NCBI GenBank assembly: GCA_964503615.1
Contig: CAZDBA010000004.1
Coordinates: 6,463 to 70,462 of the forward strand
DNA: 64,000 nucleotides
Origin: CAZDBA01 sp964503615
GTDB taxonomy: Bacteria; Planctomycetota; Planctomycetia; Pirellulales; Pirellulaceae
Reading direction: 5' to 3'
Below are positions 44,802 to 52,909 of this stretch, piece after piece. The notes beneath the pieces were generated by a model. The model had not been told where the DNA came from. It saw nothing but the letters and a program-made list of their open reading frames with translations, and ran no database searches. The position numbers and the translations under genes were made by a program. Position 1 is the first letter of the stretch. Each line of letters opens with the position of its first letter.

Positions 44802-45437
44802 ATGGCTGATTTTTGCTTGGTACTCGGAACACGAAACGCAAAAAAACGCCGTGAACTATCGCCTCTTCTCGCTCCTTATCCGATCGAATTAAAAACACTG
44901 GACGATTTTCCCAGTTCGGTCGAAGTCGAAGAAACTGGCTCAACGTTCGCCGCCAATGCAGAACTGAAAGCGGTTGAGCAAGCGCTTGCCGTCGGGCAGT
45001 GGGTCATGGGCGAGGACAGTGGAATCAGCGTCGCGGCGCTGGACGGCCGGCCTGGCATCTACTCGGCTCGATACTCCGATCCCGATGCGACTGACGAGAA
45101 AAACAATGTGAAACTGCTGGAGGAAATGGCCAACGTCCCAACAGAAAAACGAACAGCTTGGTACACCTGCTCAATGTGCCTGGCCGATCCCCAAGGACAA
45201 GTTCACGTAAGAACCGAAGCCTACTGTTACGGACGGATTCTAAACGAGCAAAAGGGAAGCGGCGGTTTCGGCTACGACCCAATGTTTGAACTGCCCGAGT
45301 ACGGACTGACGTTCGGTGAACTGGGCGACGCGGTCAAATCGCTCCTCAGCCATCGCGCTCGAGCAACTCGGATGTTTCTGCCTAAGCTGCTGAAGATCGT
45401 CGAAGAACACAAAAGAAAGTCTCGGACTCGGTACTAA
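44802..45437 (+). CDS. rdgB: Non-canonical purine NTP pyrophosphatase (dITP/XTP)
   Basis: A 211-residue RdgB/HAM1 protein. It shows LGTRNAKKRRELSPLL, ETGSTFAANAELKA, GEDSGISVAALDGRPGIYSA-R-Y, SGGFGYDPMFELPEYG, FGELGDAVKSLLSHRARA and normal length. It hydrolyses dITP, XTP and similar deaminated purine nucleotides to monophosphates, protecting DNA. The catalytic Asp sits in GEDSG. SD is modest (GAGGTAG before ATG). It is convergent with holB, stops only 18 nt apart, and divergent from the candidate small gene upstream. Confidence 0.95.
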   Translation: MADFCLVLGTRNAKKRRELSPLLAPYPIELKTLDDFPSSVEVEETGSTFAANAELKAVEQALAVGQWVMGEDSGISVAALDGRPGIYSARYSDPDATDEKNNVKLLEEMANVPTEKRTAWYTCSMCLADPQGQVHVRTEAYCYGRILNEQKGSGGFGYDPMFELPEYGLTFGELGDAVKSLLSHRARATRMFLPKLLKIVEEHKRKSRTRY

Positions 45438-45455
45438 AGGCAACGATGTCTCAGC

Positions 45456-46520
45456 CTAAGCCGAAGTAAGCTCGCCGCGATTGAGCTTGCCTAAATCAGA
45501 GTACCAGCACTGCAGCGCGTTGGCTGAGTTCGCATTGGCTGCGATGTGTCGCTGAAAATCGATACTACGGTGGATCGCCTCGCCAACCGTTTCAATATTG
45601 ACGGTCCAGTTTGATATCGCCGTATTGATCGTCGAAACCATCTCCGAGTCGCAGTGGACTTCGTTTCCTGCAAGGGCAAGCATCAACTGGCGATAAAAGT
45701 CGATCGTAAAATTGCCGACCTGCGTGGCCCGCATTCGCTTTGCCGCGCTATCTTTGCCCGCCTCGTCGATGAACGAGGTCGTTGTTTTAACAAAGTCGTG
45801 AGAACCAGGATCCAGCGATGCCAACTGTTTCAACAAACTCGCACGGAACTCCAACACGGCCGGGTCCGAAAACGCGACGGCTGTCGACACACTTCCACCG
45901 CTAGAGGCAGCAAGTGTTTCCAGATCAACGTCCGTCTCAAGATTTAGCGACTGCAGAATCGTCAGCACCTCGCCCGTATCCAATGGCTCGAACCGAATCA
46001 CTTGCGAACGGGATACGATCGTTGACAACTGACGGTGCTGGCTACTGGAAAGCAAAATGATAATCGAACCCTGCGGGGGCTCTTCTAACGTCTTGAGAAG
46101 GGCATTGGCACTTTCCTGATTCAACGCATCGGCGTCGTCGATGATTGCCACTTTGCGACTGCCGGAAAACGGTTTGAGGCTGATATCGTGACATAGCCCC
46201 GCCCGCATCCGGTGGTCGCGATCACCTATAAACGTCTCCACCGGAATGTAAGCTTTGTCCTCAGGTTTGGAAATCTGAATCAAATCGGGATGGGTCGAGG
46301 CGGCAACCTGCTGGCAACTGGGACAAGTGCCACACGGATCGCATTGCTCTTCCGGATTGACTTCGCACAAAACAGCTTGTGCGAGTTTCAAAGCAAATTT
46401 TCGCTTGCCGATCCCGTCCGGCCCAACAAACAGATAGGTTGATACCAAACGCCCCTTTTGAGCTGCATTGCGAAAGCGCTGCACAACAGCGTCGTGTCCG
46501 AGGACATCTGACCAACTCAT
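45456..46520 (-). CDS. holB: DNA polymerase III delta' subunit
   Basis: A 354-residue clamp-loader subunit. The nucleotide-loop region reads GPDGIGKRKFA (33-43), with GKR in place of the usual GKS/T, which fits the delta' subunit's lack of ATPase activity. The zinc module has C60, C63, C66 and C69 (CDPCGTCPSC). SRC-related and sensor motifs are VAIIDDADALNQESANALLK, LEEPP and TIVSRSQVIRF. Delta' opens and loads the beta clamp with gamma/tau and delta. It overlaps tmk by 4 nt and is translationally coupled to it. Confidence 0.93.
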   Translation of the reverse strand: MSWSDVLGHDAVVQRFRNAAQKGRLVSTYLFVGPDGIGKRKFALKLAQAVLCEVNPEEQCDPCGTCPSCQQVAASTHPDLIQISKPEDKAYIPVETFIGDRDHRMRAGLCHDISLKPFSGSRKVAIIDDADALNQESANALLKTLEEPPQGSIIILLSSSQHRQLSTIVSRSQVIRFEPLDTGEVLTILQSLNLETDVDLETLAASSGGSVSTAVAFSDPAVLEFRASLLKQLASLDPGSHDFVKTTTSFIDEAGKDSAAKRMRATQVGNFTIDFYRQLMLALAGNEVHCDSEMVSTINTAISNWTVNIETVGEAIHRSIDFQRHIAANANSANALQCWYSDLGKLNRGELTSA

Positions 46521-47143
46521 TTCTCACCTCGCTGCAAATACGCGATTGCTCTCTGTTGGATATCGGCTTGGATCTCGTCGATCGAGCCCGTTGCATCAAT
46601 CAACTCAACCGTTTCTGGATAACGTTTTGATTCGGCGATGAATCCGTCACGGACCGCCTGGAAATACTCGACCCCTCTGGACTCCATGCGATCCAGCTCG
46701 GCACCGTCTTTTGTAATTCTGGCGAGCGCTTTGTCTACTGGCAAGTCAAACAGAAACGTTGCGTCGGGTAACATCCCATCGATGGCGACGTTGGTGACTG
46801 CCATGATCTCTTCAATGGAAAGTTTCCCTGCGTGCCCTTGATAAACAACGGTCGAGAAAAAGTAGCGATCGCACACGACCGTTTTGCCAGCCTCGAGAGC
46901 AGGGCGGACAACTTCTTCGACCAGTTGAGTCCGAGCTACGGAGAACATCAACATCTCACTGCGAACGTGTATCGAAAACTCATTTTTGCCAAGCAGAATT
47001 TGGCGCATCCGGTTTCCCAATTCAGTACTGCCAGGATCGGAGCAATTGACAACCTGGTGACCGCGTTCGGTCAACCATTGGGAGAATCGTTGGATCTGAG
47101 TCGATTTCCCTGCACCATCGATACCGTCAAAAACAAAAAACAT
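46517..47143 (-). CDS. tmk: Thymidylate kinase
   Basis: A 208-residue enzyme from ATG 47143, chosen because the fold begins directly with FFVFDGIDGAGKSTQIQRF; in-frame codons upstream add a non-homologous hydrophobic leader. Further motifs are DPGSTELGNRMRQIL (in place of the usual EPGGT), SEMLMFSVARTQLVEEV, VVCDRYFFSTVVYQG and FLFDLPVDKALARI. It phosphorylates dTMP to dTDP. The stop overlaps the start of holB by 4 nt; the tmk-holB pair is widespread in bacteria. A structured spacer of 500 nt lies upstream. Confidence 0.94.
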   Translation of the reverse strand: MFFVFDGIDGAGKSTQIQRFSQWLTERGHQVVNCSDPGSTELGNRMRQILLGKNEFSIHVRSEMLMFSVARTQLVEEVVRPALEAGKTVVCDRYFFSTVVYQGHAGKLSIEEIMAVTNVAIDGMLPDATFLFDLPVDKALARITKDGAELDRMESRGVEYFQAVRDGFIAESKRYPETVELIDATGSIDEIQADIQQRAIAYLQRGEK

Positions 47144-47221
47144 AGTACGAATAACGATTGAAAGCGATAAAAACAACAGGTTTAAACGGCAGTTTCAAAA
47201 ACCGCACCCACGGGCTTCACT

Positions 47222-47308
47222 GACCACGATTACAGCAAGTGGTCTCACCGTCAACCCGCCGAACAAATCTCGTATGCGGCGGCAACATCTGGCGCCGAGG
47301 TCCGCCGG
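47222..47308. ncRNA. Cluster of three hairpins upstream of tmk, candidate structured RNA or leader
   Basis: Three consecutive stems: GACCAC/GTGGTC (47222-47244), CCGCCG/CGGCGG (47256-47282) and CTGGCG/CGCCGG (47289-47308, one G-U). The strand is undetermined; on the minus strand it would be an upstream leader for tmk. No match to riboswitch or SRP RNA consensus that I can recognise. Confidence 0.3.
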
Positions 47309-47652
47309 GCATGGGAAGATCAATCGAAATGAACATGTGCCTAGCCAGTCTTAATTGATAGGAAGAAACCTAATTCGAGATTTTGGAATAGCTAAAAACT
47401 GCCCAAAGCAAATTTAAAGCTTCGTCGAGATTCAGAGTATCCGACTCACAAAACAGGCCAACAGCGCATACAGCCCCACATCCCCGTTCCTGTTCCGTAT
47501 CAAATCACCCTGTTTGGGAATCAAACTTCGGGTTATGCCGGTTGTTTTGCAGAGACGACGGCAGGGGCATCGTAAAACTCTGGCCATTTAAAAAAAACCT
47601 CACACACGACGACAAGCAGGCCTAGGGTTTTAAATCGTTGGACTCGAAGAAC

Positions 47653-48081
47653 ATGAGAACCGAAATAATGCGAATCAGGACATCAAAACACAATTTGCGA
47701 AAAGGCGCGAGCTCTGTTGAAGCAGCGTTTTGCATCCCTGTATTGCTACTACTGATGCTGGGAACTTTGGAGATCTGCTCAGGGATTTTCCTACGCGAGT
47801 CATTGAAAATTGCAACTTACGAAGGTGCACGATCAGGCGTTCGGCGCGGCGGAACACCTGAAATGGTCCGAGCAACTGTAGAAGAAGTTCTTACAGCCCG
47901 CGGCGTTCAAGGCGGTCAAGTCACAGTCGAACCGAATAATTTTGCCGGAATGGAAGCGCTTGAGCCGATAACCGTCACTGTGTCAGCGCCGTCTGACATG
48001 AACTCTCGGTTTAATTTCGAATTCTTATTGGGTGGACAGATTAGTGCACGGACTACCATGGTAAAGGAGTTTGACGAGTAA
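47653..48081 (+). CDS. TadE-like pilus assembly protein (first)
   Basis: A 142-residue protein from ATG 47653; ATG 47668 also possible, and TTG 47638 less so. It has a basic N-terminus, then the TadE-like hallmark KGASSVEAAFCIPVLLLLML, where the Glu follows the small residues of a pseudopilin-like site and a membrane helix. The rest is a beta-rich extracytoplasmic domain (ATYEGARSGVRRGGTPEMVR, VTVSAPSDMNSRF). TadE-like minor pseudopilins belong to the Tad (tight adherence) secretion/pilus system. The TAATG overlap with the next gene shows coupling. Confidence 0.85.
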   Translation: MRTEIMRIRTSKHNLRKGASSVEAAFCIPVLLLLMLGTLEICSGIFLRESLKIATYEGARSGVRRGGTPEMVRATVEEVLTARGVQGGQVTVEPNNFAGMEALEPITVTVSAPSDMNSRFNFEFLLGGQISARTTMVKEFDE

Positions 48082-48554
48082 TGATCCACACAAAACGAAG
48101 AAAGACACGGTCAAAGAAAAGACCAAACGAAAAGCAGTTACGCACTGGCGCTACTGCCATCGAATTCGCATTGGTTGCTCCAGTACTTTTGCTGATCATT
48201 TTTTGCTGTGTTGAGTTTTCTCGCATGAGCCTACTGCAAAACTTGGCTCAGAATGCGGCTTATGAAGCATGCCGCAATGTAATTGTAGAAGGCGGCGACG
48301 TCGACGACGCGATCGACGAGGCAGAGCGGGTACTTGGCCGCCTTGGAGCTAAAGAAACAGTGATCACGGTTAACGACGGTCAAACGATCGAACCCGACAC
48401 GCCTCAAGTCAATGTGCGAATCGAGATTCCAATGCACGAAAATTCATTACTACTGCCTTGGATCCTGTTCGGTGACAGGAATATGGTGGCTGAAATCTCT
48501 CTTAATACAGAGCGATATCAAGGCTTCTTTGACGGTGGAGTTTCGACCAACTAA
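48081..48554 (+). CDS. TadE-like pilus assembly protein (second)
   Basis: A 157-residue protein starting 1 nt inside the stop of its neighbour. A basic N-terminus (RKTRSKKRPNEKQ) is followed by TGATAIEFALVAPVLLLIIF, the TadE pattern with a conserved Glu and membrane helix, then NLAQNAAYEACRNVIVEGGD and a beta-rich tail. It is a paralogue of the gene before it. The Cys in ILFCCVEFSR-type positions is not conserved in both. It functions presumably as a minor pilin or pilus tip component. Confidence 0.85.
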   Translation: MIHTKRRKTRSKKRPNEKQLRTGATAIEFALVAPVLLLIIFCCVEFSRMSLLQNLAQNAAYEACRNVIVEGGDVDDAIDEAERVLGRLGAKETVITVNDGQTIEPDTPQVNVRIEIPMHENSLLLPWILFGDRNMVAEISLNTERYQGFFDGGVSTN

Positions 48555-48599
48555 TAAGTAAACAAAATTAATGACCCATTTTAGTTTGCGAGGATAGAC

Positions 48600-49949
48600 A
48601 TGAGAATTTTACGTGAGCCAAACTTCAAGTTTGCCAGTCGAAGGGGAGCCGTTGCGCCTCTTTTCGCTGTCCTGTTGCCAGGTTTGTTTGCCCTTTGCGG
48701 ATTTGCAATTAACACTGCCTATCTTCAGTTGACTTCGACCGAGCTCAAAATTGCAACCGATGTAGCCGCGCACGCGGGCGGACGGGCAATGAGCCTTGAA
48801 CAAAGCACACAAGCTGCCTGGGACACTGTCGCTTGGGCTGCCTCGCTTAACGAGGTAGCAGGACAACCGATGACGATCCCTGCCAACGAAGACCATATTC
48901 AATTCGGCCAATCAGTTCGAGGTGAAAATGGGCACGGCAAGTACGATTTTGATGTTGTATCCAGATCTGCAATTGACAGTGGTGCAGAGCCCTCCAACAG
49001 CGTCTCGGTAATCGGAACTGTTAATATGCCATTGGTTTTCCGAGCTTTACCGGGTATTCAGGAGTTTAACTCCAGTCGCAGGTCGACCGCGACCCAAGTC
49101 GACCGAGATATCGCTTTGATTTTGGATCGAAGTGGTTCCATGCTTTATCACAATGATGATAACGGTCTCACTGAAGCGATCGAAGAAATCTACGAGACAA
49201 CGACTCGAAGATATTTTTGGAAATGGAGTCGTTCGCGGGGATGGTATCTCGCATTCGTTGACGAACGTTTAATCACTCGAGAAGAGCGGGACGCGGCCTT
49301 GGAGTTCCTTTACAATCGGCGATATACGGACAACCTGATTGAGCAACTACACAACTACGGGACCGAGTTTGGAGAGTACGCCGACGACTGGATGGACAAC
49401 CGTAGCTACAGTAGAACCTCCAGCACCGGAGCTCCTCGGCACAGTCGCTGGGCTTTCCTATTGGAAGGTGTTGATGCATTTACCGAAGTGCTGGAACTTA
49501 CCGATCAAGAAGAACTCGTTTCGCTGTCAACTTTCGAAAGCGTTGCGACGTCCGATGTTGAATTAACCGCCAATTACCAGGAGATCCACGACGCAATCGA
49601 GAATATTTCACCATTTGGCGGAACAGCGATTGGTACTGGAATGGAAACTGGCCTGCCGCCAATCATCAACGGCTCACGGGCTAGGCCATTTGCAGCAAAA
49701 ACGATCGTCGTCCTTACTGATGGAGACAGCAACAACGGTCGTGACCCGGCCGATGTGGTTCGGGACATTCGACTCAACAACTCCGTGACGATTCACACCG
49801 TGACATTTTCCGATGGAGCACTTCAAGCCCCAATGCAGGAAGTCGCACGTCTGGGAGGAGGCCAGCACTACCACGCTGATACTGGTAATGTCCTGATCGA
49901 CATCTTTGAAGAGATCGCCAACAACTTGCCTACGATCTTGACTCAGTAA
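48600..49949 (+). CDS. TadG-like protein with von Willebrand A domain
   Basis: A 449-residue protein. The N-terminus has RRGAVAPLFAVLLPGLFALC followed by GFAINTAYLQLTSTELKIAT, the TadG-like membrane entry (Glu-containing, 'putative Flp pilus-assembly TadE/G-like'). A vWA domain follows with a MIDAS DxSxS (D176, S178, S180: ILDRSGSM), FGGTAIGTGMETGL and TIVVLTDGDSNNG (third Asp). vWA domains of this type bind proteins through a metal. The gene lies 45 nt after the TadE pair and ends before a strong terminator, forming a three-gene unit. Flp pilin, cpaF and other tad genes are not in the window. Confidence 0.87.
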   Translation: MRILREPNFKFASRRGAVAPLFAVLLPGLFALCGFAINTAYLQLTSTELKIATDVAAHAGGRAMSLEQSTQAAWDTVAWAASLNEVAGQPMTIPANEDHIQFGQSVRGENGHGKYDFDVVSRSAIDSGAEPSNSVSVIGTVNMPLVFRALPGIQEFNSSRRSTATQVDRDIALILDRSGSMLYHNDDNGLTEAIEEIYETTTRRYFWKWSRSRGWYLAFVDERLITREERDAALEFLYNRRYTDNLIEQLHNYGTEFGEYADDWMDNRSYSRTSSTGAPRHSRWAFLLEGVDAFTEVLELTDQEELVSLSTFESVATSDVELTANYQEIHDAIENISPFGGTAIGTGMETGLPPIINGSRARPFAAKTIVVLTDGDSNNGRDPADVVRDIRLNNSVTIHTVTFSDGALQAPMQEVARLGGGQHYHADTGNVLIDIFEEIANNLPTILTQ

Positions 49950-49969
49950 GTTTCGAAAAACGCAAATTG

Positions 49970-50005
49970 AACCTGGCCGGACTGAATGTCCGGCCAGGTT
50001 TTTTT
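49970..50005 (+). terminator. Rho-independent terminator of the TadE/TadG operon
   Basis: AACCTGGCCGGA (49970-49981) pairs perfectly with TCCGGCCAGGTT (49989-50000) around a 7-nt loop and is followed by TTTTT. Begins 20 nt past the stop. Confidence 0.95.
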
Positions 50006-50439
50006 ATGCGATGCTACAAAACCAATTCGCTTGACCCGGTCGTTCATATGCGAAAATTATCGGCTTTCGGTAAAGCTAATTTTCGCTTGACTGCATGCCA
50101 GCATCATTGGTTTCGCTTTATTGGTTTACTCTTTCTCTACTTCACTTTTCTGGGTTTGAGCGTAGTATTAGGCCGGCCTCTGGAGCACCGGAAACGCAAC
50201 AAACAAAAGACTTGATTGTCCGGTGGCCAAATTGAACTGGTGATCGAACACTTGCGGCGGGGCTGCGTAGGAAGTTTATTGAGGGTTCAATACTGAGGTC
50301 ACTAACGACCTTTTTCTTTGTGCTGGGACACACTTTTTGGCAGGAATGCCATCTTCGTCTGGGACGACAAACCAAAACCTTTGGCCAATCCGTAGAGTTT
50401 GCTTGGGTGTAACGATCGCGTCCGATCATTTGGAATAAT
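50006..50439 (+). ncRNA. Region before an orphan terminator, possible small RNA or small gene
   Basis: No confident gene lies between the tad terminator and the next terminator at 50440-50471. A plus-strand frame ends at 50215 (internal Met 50048) with one hydrophobic stretch (FIGLLFLYFTFLGLSVVLG); it has no SD. The terminator implies a transcript that ends here. Confidence 0.25.
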
Positions 50440-50471
50440 CGACAGGTTTTAACAACCTGTTCGCTTTTTTT
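50440..50471 (+). terminator. Rho-independent terminator, orphan
   Basis: CGACAGGTT pairs with AACCTGTTCG around TTAAC with one bulged base and is followed by C and seven T. The nearest upstream plus-strand gene already has its own terminator. Confidence 0.7.
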
Positions 50472-50705
50472 CTGACTGTTTGTCAAAGGTCGCTAAACTT
50501 TTCACCCCTCGCATGTTTTCTCTTCGGTACAACCCGATCGCAAAATTCTACGTTGGTAGAGTTTTCCGGTTTTTTAACTTCCTTTCAAGCTGTTTTGTCC
50601 TACCTTTCTACGAACCTTTAAAAGCCGCAATCCGTGCGCTCAAGGTCAAATCATAATTGAATTACAAATTCGACTCAAAAACTCAGAGTCATTGGAGTGA
50701 GATTG

Positions 50706-51767
50706 ATGTTACGTCTAAAAGTCCTCGTGCTAACTGGTGTTATGGTGATCAGCCAAATGGCTGTGACACCAACTGCCGAAGCTGGTCCTTTGCTGGACTG
50801 GTTGCGCGGTCGCACTTCACGGCAGAGAACGTCATGCTTTGCACAGAGAGCACCTGTACAACAGCAGACTGTTCAGTTTCAGGGAACAGCAAACCCACAC
50901 AACTTGCAACCTGGACAATGCGCACGAACATGTAACAAGACCTGTTCTCGTACAGTGGTCAACTACGTGCCGACAACCGCGTATCGCACCAACTGGAAGC
51001 AAGTTCCCGTCACTCAATACCGACCACAAACCAACTCCGATCCATGCACTGGTTGCACAGTGACCTGCATGCGACCTTGCACCAGCTACACATGGCAGAT
51101 GCAGCGGGTTCCATACACAACCTACCGACCTGTTTACCGAACAGAGAACTATACAGTTCCGGTAACGACGATCACTAACGATTGCGCTACAGGCACCTGT
51201 GCTCCGTGTGCGACAGGAACATGTGGCGGATCACCTGTAGTAGGTGCACCTGCTTTGGATGGCAGCCAAACTCGAGGGCAGATTTTGCCTCAGTCAACAA
51301 GTGTTGTCGCTCCAAATGGAACGTTGAGCACCGGTGGCAATTTCGGAACAATTCCTCAGTACAACGGTGTTCCCGCTGCTGATACGCCTCCCTTTGTTAA
51401 CCCAAACATCAATCCGCAGATCAATCAGCGCCCCTTCATTGATCGGATTGAAACTTTGCCAGGCACGGGGTTCCCTTCGCAAGGCAGCACCACTCGTGCG
51501 GTGGCTCCACAGAACAACAATGTTCACCCAATCAACTCTTCGCCAGCGGTGATTAGCTTTGGCAACCAAACTGCAAAGGCTTCTCCAATTCGAAAGAAGT
51601 GGAGCTACACGCCAGTTCGTTTGGCCAGCTACACCAGCACCGAAGCTGAACCGAAGCAAACCCCGGTAAGAAAACAACCGGTCCGCATCTCGGGGAGTTT
51701 TCAACCCAACCAACCTGCTCAACAATCATCCAAGTCGAATTCGGTCTGGGAAACGGTTGAGTGGTAG
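50706..51767 (+). CDS. Exported YTV-like Cys-rich surface protein
   Basis: A 353-residue protein from ATG 50706, with GGAG 8 nt upstream. The signal peptide (LKVLVLTGVMVISQMAVTPT) is cleaved near AEAG. Residues about 75-175 are rich in Cys, Thr, Tyr and Val in paired repeats (WKQVPVTQYRPQT, WQMQRVPYTTYRPVYRTENY, then TVPVT). This resembles the YTV motif of giant planctomycete wall proteins. Cys pairs appear as CARTCNKTC, CTGCTVTCMRPC, CAPCATGTC. The last 180 residues are Asn/Pro/Gln/Ser-rich and disordered. It likely forms part of the disulfide-linked proteinaceous cell wall; this is inference. A terminator follows. Confidence 0.75.
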   Translation: MLRLKVLVLTGVMVISQMAVTPTAEAGPLLDWLRGRTSRQRTSCFAQRAPVQQQTVQFQGTANPHNLQPGQCARTCNKTCSRTVVNYVPTTAYRTNWKQVPVTQYRPQTNSDPCTGCTVTCMRPCTSYTWQMQRVPYTTYRPVYRTENYTVPVTTITNDCATGTCAPCATGTCGGSPVVGAPALDGSQTRGQILPQSTSVVAPNGTLSTGGNFGTIPQYNGVPAADTPPFVNPNINPQINQRPFIDRIETLPGTGFPSQGSTTRAVAPQNNNVHPINSSPAVISFGNQTAKASPIRKKWSYTPVRLASYTSTEAEPKQTPVRKQPVRISGSFQPNQPAQQSSKSNSVWETVEW

Positions 51768-51807
51768 TACTGACCGAATTGGGTTAGACAACCAACATAA
51801 GACACTG

Positions 51808-51841
51808 AGCACTCGGTTTCATTAGCCGAGTGCTTTTTTTG
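51808..51841 (+). terminator. Rho-independent terminator after the YTV-like gene
   Basis: AGCACTCGG pairs with CCGAGTGCT around a 9-nt loop (TTTCATTAG), then eight T. Starts 41 nt past the stop. Confidence 0.92.
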
Positions 51842-51845
51842 TGCC

Positions 51846-51896
51846 TCGCCAGAGTTCAGGCGAACATGGCCACTCCCGAAGTCTAGGCGACTCGGG
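51846..51896. repeat. Pair of small hairpins in spacer
   Basis: TCGCC/GGCGA (51846-51863) and CCCGA/TCGGG (51875-51896) are two adjacent inverted repeats just downstream of a terminator. The layout resembles dispersed hairpin repeats of planctomycete spacers, but there is only one copy in this window, so membership is not shown. Confidence 0.35.
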
Positions 51897-52133
51897 CTAC
51901 GATAGATAACCCTATGGGCTAGGCGCCCCGTTTTCCTGGCTCATTTGGAAAGTCAACCTCCAGCAAACTACGAATGCATTTTAAAAATAACCGCTATAAA
52001 CCACAGTATCCCAAACAGGACTTGCAGATTCCCCTCCCGCCCCACTCTTAAAAAAGTTGAATATCTAATGGGGTGCAACTAAACTTGAATTGAAGCAATG
52101 TATCTTCGTAACTCCTCACCCCTGAGATTTCCA
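51897..52133. other. Spacer before dockerin protein gene
   Basis: No gene seen. The last 80 nt are A/T-rich (TCTTAAAAAAGTTGAATATC) and should include the promoter of the gene at 52134. Confidence 0.35.
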
Positions 52134-52868
52134 ATGCTTAAAACAGTTCTTTTTGCTGTGGTCGCTCTTGTCGCGATTCCCTCACTGACTTCGGCCCAGG
52201 ATATTTTTTGGTCCTTCAGTCAAACGGACTCTACAAACACCACATCGTTGAAACCTGGGGATACAGCCTCCGCCTACATTTTTTCGGATGGACTATTGGG
52301 GTTTGACTCCATTGACCTGAACTTCTCGGTAAGTGACTCATCTGTAGTTCAGTTGACAGGTGGAGAGGCTTTCAATCCCACGTTTAGCTTGCTTGGCGGT
52401 CTTCGTTTTGACGCGGCAACCTTAACAGTTGCTGCAGATGGTAGTTCGGGCAACTTAGGTGCATTCAACCTTTTTCAAAATGGAGTGGATCCTGGCTTCG
52501 CAATCAACTTCGATCCTGGCTTCGACCCCAGCATCGGCCCTAACGGAGCTCTCTTACTCGCCCGAGTGGACTTTGAAGTTATCGGAGAGGGAGCCGCAGA
52601 TTTTGATTTCAGCTTAGGCCCTCAAGGCCTCATGCAGTTGCCAGGAATACCCGTGATTCCGACGTTGGGATCTGCAACAGCTAACTCCACGAGTCTGAGT
52701 ATCCTAGGAGATGTAAATATGGACAGCAGCGTCAATATGTTCGACATCCCGCCATTCATTCTGATTCTGTTCAACAGAGGCTTCCAAATCGAAGCGGATG
52801 TCAATGTGAATGGTGTCGTGGATTTTTTCGACATCATACCATTTTCTGACATTTTGCTTGCCCAGTAG
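52134..52868 (+). CDS. Exported beta-sandwich protein with C-terminal dockerin-like pair
   Basis: A 244-residue protein from ATG 52134 (signal peptide MLKTVLFAVVALVAIPSLTS, cleavage near AQDI); an in-frame ATG at 52098 is possible. Residues about 25-180 are a Ser/Asp/Gly-rich beta-sandwich (FDSIDLNFSVSDSSVVQLTG, LLARVDFEVIGEGAADFDF), somewhat cohesin-like. The C-terminus has two calcium-loop repeats (GDVNMDSSVNMFDIPPF and ADVNVNGVVDFFDIIPF), the dockerin type I pattern. If the sandwich is indeed cohesin-like, both parts of a scaffold interaction would be in one small protein. Role not known. Confidence 0.65.
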   Translation: MLKTVLFAVVALVAIPSLTSAQDIFWSFSQTDSTNTTSLKPGDTASAYIFSDGLLGFDSIDLNFSVSDSSVVQLTGGEAFNPTFSLLGGLRFDAATLTVAADGSSGNLGAFNLFQNGVDPGFAINFDPGFDPSIGPNGALLLARVDFEVIGEGAADFDFSLGPQGLMQLPGIPVIPTLGSATANSTSLSILGDVNMDSSVNMFDIPPFILILFNRGFQIEADVNVNGVVDFFDIIPFSDILLAQ

Positions 52869-52909
52869 ATCAAGCCGGTTTTGTCAACTCAGATTCGCTG
52901 TTGGATTGC

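Noticed and set aside
47190..47330. Signal recognition particle (4.5S) RNA near tmk-holB
   Set aside because: The conserved domain IV (GGTCAGG...GGAAG..AGC) is absent on both strands.
50142..50486. 114-residue minus-strand frame
   Set aside because: Ser/Arg/Lys-rich without domain or SD; it runs through the plus-strand terminator hairpin.
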